NCBI GenBank assembly: GCA_963576785.1
Contig: OY756149.1
Location: 1,736,001-1,800,000, forward strand
DNA: 64,000 nucleotides
Direction: 5' to 3'
Origin: Chlorophyllum brunneum
Lineage: Eukaryota; Basidiomycota; Agaricomycetes; Agaricales; Agaricaceae
Shown piece by piece: positions 1 through 11,174 of this stretch; the first letter of the stretch is position 1; the number at the start of each line of letters is the position of its first letter. Below the pieces are notes generated by a model. That model searched no databases. It was not told the DNA's origin and saw nothing but the letters and a program-made list of their open reading frames with translations. The translations under genes were made by a program, and so were the position numbers.

Positions 1-2960
1 CTTGGAATTCTTCGACTGAGCCAACTTTAGTCTCATCGGCGATGCCACGAAGAGCATTCCGAATCTTAAGGCATTGTGCATGGTACGGAGTTATTATGCC
101 AATGTCATGATCGGCTATAGAAATAAATCAGTCCGTACGCGGATGGTGGTGCACAGAACGTGAACATACTCGTCTTGAACTTGCGATCGGCCTTCAGCTG
201 CTGGACATAGACCCGAGTTTGTGTGACCTCGTCGATATTGAAGAACGACGGAGACGTGGATTCCCGATCATCCTTTCCAGAAACCGAATGGAACACAAGA
301 GGGAATTTTTTGTTCGGAAGATAAGATGAGCCAAGGTACGCATTAATAATTTTGGGATCGCCGCAAGGTTGCAGGTCGTTAGCATAGAACTTCTCGTTAG
401 GGAACCTTAGAATGGCTTCGTGGGACCTGAAATTTTTCACAAGCTTGACTATACTAGAATTAGCGGGAAGATAAGCGTCTTGCACGTACATACAACTTAG
501 TGTGGTACTCACCTCTTGCCATGGCTTGATTTTTGGGTGTATGGAGGTCGCGACATCAGGCGTTCAACGTAGCTCAGTTCAAGACCGAGTTTACTAGAGA
601 TACCAGAACGAATGATAGGCCCTAGTTGTTTCGGGTCACCAGATAACACAACGTTTGTTGAGTTGTCTGCCATCGTCTTGATAGATACAAATGCCTCTGG
701 CTCGGTAGCTTGTCCCGCTTCGTCGACGAATATGTGACTAAAGTGTCCACGCGGCATACCAATTCCGAATACGATGGAAGCAGAGATAAGCGTCGATACA
801 ACGACACGATACCTCTTCATGGTTGCCATAACCGGAACGGAGAAACATGGGCGAGAAACGCCGTTGTTGCGGTAATAGCTGAAGTCCCTTAAAGAGTCTG
901 GTACCTGCTTCTCGTCTCTCGACGGCGCGTACATCCGGAAAAGTTCTGTCTTTCCAAGGGCGTTACTGAGACGCAAAGCAATAAGGTCCGCGGCGGAGTT
1001 TGATGGCGCACATGCGAGGATTCGAATGTTGGCATCATTTTGGACCAGTTGAAGAATAGCTTCGACAATAGTGATGGTCTTCCCTGTTCCGGGCCTATGG
1101 AAAAGGTATGGGAAACAGCTAGACAATTCGTAGGACGGGTGCTCACGGTCCAAAGACAATGAAGGGTAAAGACCCTGGAGATGCAGCTAATATAGAACTT
1201 ACGGCCTGCAATTGGGCAGAATTCGTGGAAATCAGCTTATTGTTAACCCTGGAGAGTGGTCTTGGAACCATCGTCCTAGGAAGGTGGGAAGAATCGGGGA
1301 AAAGAATACGTGACTCCGTAAATACAGTGTCGAGAGCTTGATGTTGACGTTGGAGGGGGATGCGAGTTAACTTGAAACGAACATGATACTTTTGGGACGC
1401 TGTCCACCCTTTGAAGGATTCGTGAAAAACTAAGCCAACTTCATCTCTACGGACGACATGGACGTGGCCTGCATGCCAATGGCCCGCCTGGTCACCGCGT
1501 TTTCTGACAAGAATTCTGTCGCCTAGAAGGCCCATAGTCAGTACTACTGAAGTGCTGTCATGCGAGCATAAGATATTACCAATGAGAACACTAGGGCGTT
1601 TCTCAGCCAAACCGGGAACGACGAGACTAATAGAGAATCAGAGAGAGCAAGGAGTGAGGATAAAGATACGAACTAATAGTATTTATTGTGCTGGGTTAAT
1701 GTTGAGTTTTCCATATCGTACCTCTCCAGATCCTGCCTAACCAAGAGTCAGAACTCGCGATAAGAAGTACGGTAGCAGTGCATACTCCATTTTATGTTCT
1801 TCCACCCAAAGAAGATTCTTAAAATGTCGTCCATGAGTCTCAGAGTCCAAGATTTTCGGAAGGAAGCCGCGTTGTATAGCATCCAAGTTCTCTTTCGTCG
1901 CTTGAGAGGAGACAGCCAAAGCTGAGAGAAGATGGCTAGGTATCGCGGCGCGAGGGAGTCTGGTCACATAGGGAATGGCGTTTAAGGATGGCGCAGCCGC
2001 ACCCTCGACAACCTTGGTTTCGGGCTCCCGATCTTTCCGAACTCGAGGGACATATGGCGCTCGTGCCTTCAACTCCTCATGAGCAGTGCGATCTCCAACA
2101 ATCGCTCGCGCTGTTCTAGAGATGATGAAAGCCTTCTTGAGCTGCTGGTCCTCGAACTGTAGCTCAATACGATCTTGATATCGTCCAATAAACTGTTGAA
2201 CAAATTTGATCTTTACTACAATCGGACGAGTGGTCGTCAATTTGCGACCTTCGCCTTCGATTGTCACGGAAAACCTAAATGTAATCAACATTTCAATAAT
2301 TCAGGTAGTGTGGCGTTAGACTCACGGAGTTGCTACCCTTCTGCTCTGTGAGCCCAAATCTGCGCTCAATTTGGCTGATGCCAGGACGATCTTCGCCAAG
2401 GGAACATTAGACAATATCTTTAACGATACCACCTTCCCATTGGCACCGACCGTCGGCTCCAGAATACCAAAATCAGCGTCGCCCTCAATAATAACACCAT
2501 TCTTATCCTTCTCAGAATCCTCTAGCGCGGTCTTGAATACAGTGTATCGCTGGCGGTTGAGGTGACCGCGGCTACGCAAATGACCAGACCAGAAGTGTTT
2601 GAACACCGATGTTTGGCAAATGCTGCAAAATTTGTGCGTCTCTGCTGGTAACACAATATCCGGCTCGACCTGAGCATCCCTCTGTTGGGAATCGGCCAGC
2701 TCTCGGTGTTTTTTCCCTCGCTTGTGCTGTTCCCAGACGCCGGATTCTACAGGGCATTCGCATACACGACAATACCAAGACTGATTGACGCTGCCCGCCA
2801 TTACCCTCTTGTGCCTCCGACTCCGAATATGAGCGTTGTACTCTGCGATATTGCGCGACACATAGCTACACGCATCACACGTACGAATGTTGTGGTCGAA
2901 TTGACAATCGGCATCTGAGCAGACACCAGATGACAGGATATTAGGGCAATTTCGGGGCAT
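1..2960 (-). CDS. MOV10/SDE3-type RNA helicase with N-terminal zinc fingers (3' end lies outside the window)
   Basis: Superfamily 1 (UPF1-like) RNA helicase of the MOV10/SDE3/Armitage group; in that family these proteins act with Argonaute in RNA silencing and restrain transposons. The start is the ATG at 2960 (MPRNCPNIL). First comes a CCCH finger (C-x8-C-x4-C-x3-H), then three C2H2 fingers spaced C-x2-C-x12-H-x5-H, the U1/JAZ dsRNA-binding type. A beta-rich region follows (about 2291-1740), then the helicase core: Walker A GTGKT split by an intron after PFIVFGP (about 1100), Walker B as VDEAGQ (about 710), GDPKQLGP, then GIITPYHAQ and VGSVEEFQ, reaching position 1. The last helicase motifs and the stop are cut off. 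At least five short introns are needed; no disrupting lesion was seen. It is a paralogue of the gene at 20160-23781. The silencing role is inferred from the family. Confidence 0.88.
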
Positions 2961-3385
2961 GAGGAACCGGGGGAACCAGAAGGTTAACAGCATCGAATCG
3001 CCATTGTGCTCATCTTATAAAGGAACGGCTTACTATCCGAGATCACATGAGGCGATGCATCTAGGGTCTTTGTTACGTATTTCTGGGTTTGATGGAAAAT
3101 CGGCGCCCACTTCCGTACACAAAGATCTTATCGCCGGGATCCCTTCAGTGTTCAGCGTGTTCAATGGAACCACGAACACCAACCAGGTCAGGACTAGGCT
3201 CGGATGAGGCAAGGGAAAACAGGTTGGGAGAAAAGAAGAGATCATGCGGAGTCCGGGCGTTTCTTCGTCCAGTAACACGGGGCTAATGTCGGGGAATCTG
3301 TCAACATGCTTAGTACGTTGAGGGAACGAGGGGGATGGAAATCAAAATGATGATCATCAGAGGGAAACCAAATATTATACAACAT
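2961..3385. other. Intergenic region between the helicase start and the RPT6 stop
   Basis: These 425 bases contain the helicase promoter and the RPT6 3' untranslated region, both genes reading leftward. Short open frames here have no recognisable domain. I see no convincing TATA box. Confidence 0.5.
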
Positions 3386-4942
<1,557 letters not shown>

Positions 4943-5190
4943 TAAGATGATATGGTTGTAAGTAAATTGGATTTCCTTGACGCATGACGCGTCGATACGT
5001 GACGTGACATGTGCGTGACACGGGGTGCAGCTGTGACGTACTCATCCAAGTGGGTAGGCTATGCTGCCCGAGGTGGTACGATGTCTTCGGAACCATATGC
5101 TGTAGAAGGCAATTCACCCTAAGGAACATAAAAGAGGGGTCGGGTGGCTTGTCAATTCTGTCCCCTTCCTCCTTACCATCTGTAAGCATT
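4943..5190. promoter_or_regulatory. Divergent promoter between RPT6 and a small unknown gene, with clustered GTGAC motifs
   Basis: A 248-bp head-to-head interval. GTGAC occurs at 4999-5003, 5004-5008, 5015-5019 and 5033-5037, and the CRE-like half site TGACGT at 5000-5005 and 5034-5039. The sequence shows the motif cluster; binding by a bZIP factor and shared control of both genes are inference. Confidence 0.4.
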
Positions 5191-6103
5191 ATGGCCACAC
5201 TAAGTATAGTAGCTGTGGCTAGCGAACCCACATCCGTTACTACTAATGTGTGGTTTTATCCGCCCGCGCAACCTCTCGACCGCTTCAGCTCCTTTGGCCT
5301 TGAGTCTCTCCTCCGTGACAACGGCACACTGGCACTTTTCTCATTGGTCGAAGACTTGCTGTGAGTTCAAGGCCTTGAGCTGAGCACATGCAGTATATTG
5401 ATTTGACTATTACTGACCACGCCCCTCAGAACAGGATCGTTCACAACCAACCATATGGTTAATCTCCAGGAATTGGACTTGGGATATTGTCCCATTGATT
5501 CTAGTATTCCTTCCTTCGAGTGTATGAACAAATCGTCGGTGGTTGACCACATGCAACTTTTTGCCTCATCCTCGCGACCGTATTACAGGAGGGAACTTGA
5601 CCCTCTTCCAACGATGCATGTCGAAAATGACGTCGACACCAATGAGGCAATTCAGGAGCCACAAACAGACAATTTCAAAGCTGCGGCGGAGGACAAAGAG
5701 CAGAGGGATGAAATTATAGGAAAAGAATATCTGGGATCGTTTTCCAACACGAATGACCCATCGCGTGTTAGGGAGGGTTCACAGATACCGCAAAGAAGAT
5801 ATCCAGTAAACCTCGTGCATTCAGAGCAACAACACAAGAACAACAACCAACTCAAATACCGCTTACTATCCAAACCAAACAATGGCTCCATCAGGATCCT
5901 CTTCTGCCGCAACACGAATACAATGGCAATGGAGACCAAATCGCCGGAAACGAGGAAAACATGAAATACCTGGAGCATGGGCTTGTCGCGCAAATGCTTC
6001 CAAGTCACCACCTGTGGTGAATGATCGTTGGATTACTTCTTGGAAATGGTGGAAGAAAAAAGAAACTTGGTATGATTCATTTGAGGGTGATTGGACGTTT
6101 TAA
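5191..6103 (+). CDS. Small protein of unknown family, Trp/Lys-rich C terminus
   Basis: I do not recognise this gene. The ATG at 5191 opens MATLSIVAVASEPTS; a donor after GAAGACTTGCT (about 5360) and an acceptor CCCCTCAG (about 5428) join it in frame to TGSFTTNHMVNLQELDLGY. The main exon is hydrophilic and rich in Asn, Gln and Glu. Read straight on, it stops at 5964. A possible weak intron (donor GTTAGG near 5767, acceptor ATTCAG near 5823) moves it into the frame ending WKWWKKKETWYDSFEGDW at 6103, which has an exon-like composition. No membrane segment or signal peptide is evident. It is divergent from RPT6, and its start lies 248 bp from the RPT6 start. The gene boundaries, especially the 3' end, are uncertain. 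Confidence 0.45.
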
Positions 6104-6474
6104 TTTTTTAGATTTTTTATTTTGTTTGCTTATTGGTTTTTATTATTACTTTCTTGAGTCATGTAACATGTACATATTCCGTCCATGGACAAATAAACAA
6201 ACTCTCATATCGTAACATGATGTTTCCAGAAAGTTATAATTATCTCCCACATATGACAATAATAGGTTGTATACTATTGGGGACTTCCGAAGAAGGTTCT
6301 CACGGATCACGTGGACAGATCGCGCCATCCACTCGCATCGTCGGGACATTGACACGAAATATCCGAATTGTCCGACGAAATGTGAAAACCCAATTTCAAA
6401 ATATCATCTGATCTCACTACTACTACTCACTCATACCAACAACAATAACCGTAGAACTCAAAATCTCCCTTTCA
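6104..6474 (+). promoter_or_regulatory. Upstream region of the aspartokinase gene with a Gcn4/Cpc1-type site
   Basis: AT-rich 371-bp interval. The perfect AP-1/Gcn4 heptamer TGAGTCA lies at 6155-6161, about 314 bp before the aspartokinase ATG. Gcn4/Cpc1 factors are known to induce amino-acid synthesis genes in fungi, so general amino-acid control is plausible. A single heptamer can also occur by chance. Confidence 0.35.
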
Positions 6475-8761
6475 ATGTCAGAAGAACACCAACAAACCTA
6501 CAACTCATGCACAATAGCAGAGGAGGATTTCCCACCCATACCTTCACCACCAAATTCTCAATCTCCTCCTTCCGAAGACGATGACTTGTCATCAGGTCCA
6601 CCAACACCACCGAACTTGCATCAAAACACTATAGACCCTTCAGCGAAATGGCTTGTCCAAAAATTCGGAGGAACGAGCGTAGGCAAATTCGCAGTGAAAA
6701 TCGCAGAAGACATCGTCGCGTGCGTCTTCTTCCCTCTTTCGAGTCATACTGACAAAGCTTACATATATATAAAATAGAAACTACATCGACCAACACAAAG
6801 TCGCTATAGTCTGTTCCGCACGTTCTGGATCAACAAAAGCCGGAGGAACGACGAATATTCTGTTACGAGCTTCTGCTGAAGCTCTTCGTCGACCTACTAA
6901 TAATAGTAGTAAACCCTCAGAAACACCTGGTACAGGAACCATCACTCCAATTTCGAGAGGAGGACTTTTTGGTACTCCGACTATTCCTGCGCATTCTGAA
7001 GGATCACAATCTCCACCGTCGACTCCCCATAGTCGTTCACCATCCACACCGTTTTCGGGGTTTGGGTTTACGCCGATCAATTCGAAAGATAAGACTAATG
7101 ATGGTGGACCGGACTTTGTGCGTACGGTGGATTTATTGAGGGAGGAACATGTTATGGCTGCTAGGGAATGTGTGACTCGACATCCGGAGATTTTACAAGA
7201 AATTGAAGAGGAAATTCATAGAGATTGTGATTGGTTGACGAGTTTTTTATTTGCTCTCAAGGTAGGTGTATATCGTACCTCGAGTCACGGAAAGATAATT
7301 GACATGTGGAATAGGTTATTGATGAGATTTCACCAAGGTCAAAAGATACGATTATCGGACTCGGAGAAAAACTCGCATGTAAGCTAATGACGGCTATTCT
7401 TCGGGATCGGGTATGTTTCCCTATTGTCTTCTTTTAATCAAGGAATTTGGTTGTGACGGAAACAACCAAACAGGATATAGACGCTGAATATGTTTCATTG
7501 GAGGATATTGTCCCTGCGATGGATGATGCCGAAGAAAAGACGCTGGATCAAGAATTCTATGATAGACTTACGGTTGCTTTAGGCGAGAGGGTTAAACAAT
7601 GTGCACCGCGTGTGCCTGTTGTTACTGGTAGGCTGTTGACAGTTTGACATGAAGCCGTCTTTGGTATCCTGGTTTCTGATATGATTTCCCCAACAGGATA
7701 TTTCGGTTCCGTGCCTGGGTCCCTTTTGCGTCAAGTCGGGAGAGGGTACACGGATTTATGCTCGGCGCTCTTGGCTGTAGGGCTCGAAGCATCGGAACTT
7801 CAAATTTGGAAAGAGGTGGATGGGATATTCACAGCCGATCCACGGAAAGTATCAACCGCACGGTTGATTCCGATAATTTCCCCGGATGAAGCGGCGGAAT
7901 TGACATACTACGGAAGCGAAGTTGTACATCCATTCACTATGGAGCAGGTCATCCGACGGCGTATACCGATCCGAATCAAGAATGTCAAAAACCCAAGGGG
8001 CGGGGGAACAGTCATCCATCCGGACCCTGATGCCGATGCACCCCAGTTCCACCAGGATTCGTCTAATCCGCCGAGTATACCCGAGCCTGTGTCGCCGATG
8101 ATGTTGCTTGCACTCGAGGCGGAGGCGGATTCACCGCAGAGAAAGAGACTGCCTACGGCTGTGACGATTAAAGAGAATATTATCGTGCTGAATGTGCATT
8201 CGAATAGAAAAAGCGTGTCGCACGGGTTTCTAGCGGGGATTTTTACGACGTTGGATAGATTTGGAGTGGTAGTGGATTTGATTACGACGAGCGAGGTTCA
8301 TGTGAGCATGGCGATTGAGGATGGACTTGCGAAGAAGCTGTTGGATAGGCTGGTTAGAGAGTTGAAGAAGAGTGGAACGGTGAGTGGATTTTTCTATTTG
8401 ATTTTTCTGGTGCGTTAACTTTGTCCCGCGCTTGCGGTTCTCCTTTGGGCAGGTGTCTGTGCACAAGGAGATGGCGATCTTGTCGCTGGTTGGAAAGCAC
8501 ATGCGGAACATGGTGGGGATTGCAGGGCGGACGTTTACGACGCTTGCGCAGGGGAACGTGAACATTGAGATGATCAGCCAGGGTGCGAGCGAGATCAACA
8601 TTTCGTGTGTGATTGAGAGCAGGGACGGGATCAAAGCACTGAACCTGATACACCAGAGCTGCCTGCAGATCAAGCCGGAGGGATCTCTGGGACGCGGTGA
8701 GTATGGGGCTCGATGGGTCTAGCGAATGCTGATGGACGCAGTGGGACCGTGGTTGTTCTGA
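6475..8761 (+). CDS. HOM3: Aspartate kinase (first step of the Thr/Met/Ile branch)
   Basis: Phosphorylates L-aspartate to aspartyl-4-phosphate, the committed step to homoserine, threonine, methionine and isoleucine. The ATG at 6475 opens a Ser/Pro-rich leader, then the kinase signature QKFGGTSVGKFAV. Later blocks include GRGYTDLCSALLA, WKEVDGIFTADPR and ELTYYGSEVVHPFTMEQ. The C-terminal half has two ACT-type regulatory repeats (ENIIVLNVHSNRKS and SLVGKHMRNMVGIAGRTF). The last exon gives GRVGPWLF and TGA at 8759-8761 after an intron at about 8699-8740. A Ser/Thr/Pro-rich insertion of about 65 residues (roughly 6880-7100) interrupts the kinase domain after the AGGTTN block. At least five introns of typical size are present. 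Threonine feedback through the ACT domains is family knowledge. Confidence 0.94.
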
Positions 8762-8896
8762 GATATAATTACCGGGGGCTGTAGTGTCGGTGTTACGTAG
8801 AGTGTGATGGTTCCTCGGTGGGAGAGTGGGAACACGTGTGGGAGTCGCCATTAATACACGGATGTCCTTGCACAATTTCGCTCCCACCCCCATGCC

Positions 8897-11174
8897 ATGC
8901 CTGTCCCCACCGACCCCCTCGACCACCTCACCAGACCACCCTCAGACGAGTCTCCCGACCAGCGCGCTCTCCGTCTCCAGACCGAGGAGCACGCTCGCCA
9001 GGTCAGTGCCGCCATCGATGCCGGCATCAAGGCAGAGCGCAATGCCCGCAGGAAGAAACGCATCGTCAGGCTCCTTCTCCTAGGTCAGAGCGAGTCTGGT
9101 CAGTAGCTCTTCTTTCCCCATCGACCCTTTGCTGACGATGGGCAGGCAAGTCGACAACACTCAGGCGTACGTCTGCCTCTCCACTCTCTTTTTTCGCCAT
9201 TTTAATCCGGTTGCAGAGTTCCAACGGCTCTACACACCCACAGCCTTCCGAGAAGAACGCATCCTTTGGCGCGCAGTCATACAACTCAACGTTGTCAGAT
9301 CAATACGTACCATCCTTGACACCCTCTCAACCCCAACCACTGCACACGCCTCACCACAGACATCTCCATACTCCTCACCCCGAACCCGTGCTCGTAGCCT
9401 CTCCCGTCACCCACCACTACCCGAGATACCCGGTGCTACCGACGCAATGGGTAACACCGTCGATCCCTCACCAGCCTCCTTTTCCCCTCCTCGACACGCC
9501 CATCACCACGCTCGTAGCGGCGGAGGCGGTGGCGGCGTCGATTCCGACGGCGATATAGAATCCGACGTGGATTATACTCATACCACCGCATCTGGTTCGG
9601 TCTCGGGCTCAGGTTCAAGGTCGACGCTAGCAACGAATTACAGGAACCGTCATGCCGGCAACTCCAGCGGCGACTCCCCTCCATTACCTTCACACCCACA
9701 CCAGTACTATACGCAACATCACCCAAATCACATCGAAGCCCTCAAATCACGGCTGTCGCCAATCAGACATGTTGAGCAGATGTTAATAAGTAAACTCGTA
9801 CCCCCAAACGAGGAGGAAGCCACCCATCTCGGTCATGGGAATATTGGTGGGAGTGGTATACATTATATGACTTTTGCAGCCTATGGTGCTGCGTCGTCGG
9901 AGAGAGGGAGGAGTGGTGGGGGAGAGGTCTTTGTGAGACCGACGAGTATGTGGAGAGGGGCTCTCGCACGTGCGAGGGTGAGTTACCCGAGCTTCTTGGG
10001 AGATGGAAGAGCGGATGGCAGCCTGAATAGTGGTGGAAGCGATAGTGGGAGTGGGAGTAGTGAGGCAGAAGGGCCAGACGAGGCACAGGAAACGCTGAAT
10101 GCGCTCTGTGGCGATATGATTCAGCTATGGCAGGATGCCGGTATTCGGGAAGTCTTGAAAAGGCGGAAGATTCGGCTAGAGGAAAGTAGTGGGTTCTTCT
10201 TGAATGATCTGCACAGAGTTACTTCGCCCAGGTACATGCCCTCGGATGGTGAGTAGTTCAAAGTCTAGCGTCACATTAGATTCTGATATACCTCTTTTGT
10301 ACGTTAGATGACGTCCTCAAGGCTCGGCTTAAAACCGTCGGCGTTGCGGAATATAGGTTCGAGATGGAAGTACCAATGACCAGAGATACAGGAACAGAAT
10401 GGAGGATCGTCGACGTTGGTGGAAGTCGGAGTCAGGTGAGTATAAACCTCCCTACCCTTGGCGATACTAACAAACTCATACAGAGACGTGAGTCTTCACT
10501 CATAAACCACACTCACTCTGAGTACTAATGCCCAGCAGCGACATGGGCACCCTTCTTCGATGACGGTTAGTCTCCTTTTGACCCTCCCTTTGTGTCACGC
10601 ATCTTTCCTTATAATACATGCCCGCAGTCGACGCCATCATCTTCCTAGCACCGATTTCAGGTTTTGATCAAGTTCTAGCTGAAGATCGGACCGTGAACCG
10701 TTTAGAAGATTCAGTCCTACTCTGGAAAGCCGTCTGTTCCAACAAACTTCTCGCAAACGTCGACCTTGTGCTATTCCTCAACAAGTGCGATATTCTAGAT
10801 GCGAAGTTGAAGCGTGGAATTCGGCTTGCGAAGTATGTGAGGAGTTATGGTGATCGAGAGAATGATTTGGATACTGTTGGAAAATGTGAGTCATCCGAAT
10901 CCACTTTGGTCAGATTCTTCGATGTTTTCTGATGGTGGGTTGAAACAGATATGAGGAGCAAGTTTAGTGCCATTCATAGAGAACATTCGCCGAATCCGAG
11001 GAAGTTTTACGCATTTTGTACATCTGTGACGGATACCGCTACTACGGCTGGTATCATTGCTTCTGGTGAGTGATTTCTGTTGTCCCCTAAAGATGGACCT
11101 CGGGTTTATTCGGTTCCTCCCTAGTGAGGGATATGGTGATACGCCAACATCTGAGGCAGTCGAAGCTTCTATAG
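8897..11174 (+). CDS. Divergent heterotrimeric G-protein alpha-like subunit with a long low-complexity insertion
   Basis: G-alpha proteins couple membrane receptors to cAMP or MAPK pathways. The ATG at 8897 gives MPVPTDPLDHL. The P-loop GQSESGKSTTLR is assembled over two short introns (about 9098-9146 and 9167-9220). A very long segment rich in Ser, Gly and His (about 9310-10080) replaces much of the helical domain, whose end is still visible (MIQLWQDAGIREVLKRR). The switch I region is LKARLKTVGVAEYRF, the switch II region DVGGSRSQ, the G4 motif LFLNKCDIL and the G5 motif CTSVTDTATT. The last exon ends RQSKLL with TAG at 11172-11174. Oddities: Ser stands at the catalytic Gln of DVGGQ, there is no Gly2 for myristoylation, and the protein is roughly 600 residues against the usual 350. 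It may bind GTP but hydrolyse it poorly; that is inference. Confidence 0.87.

Noticed and set aside
3033..3286. Overlapping frames on both strands upstream of the first helicase
   Set aside because: No domain and inconsistent strands; better explained as promoter and 3' flank.
9436..10086. Long minus-strand frames across the G-alpha insertion
   Set aside because: Antisense to the repetitive Ser/His/Gly codons; no family resemblance.
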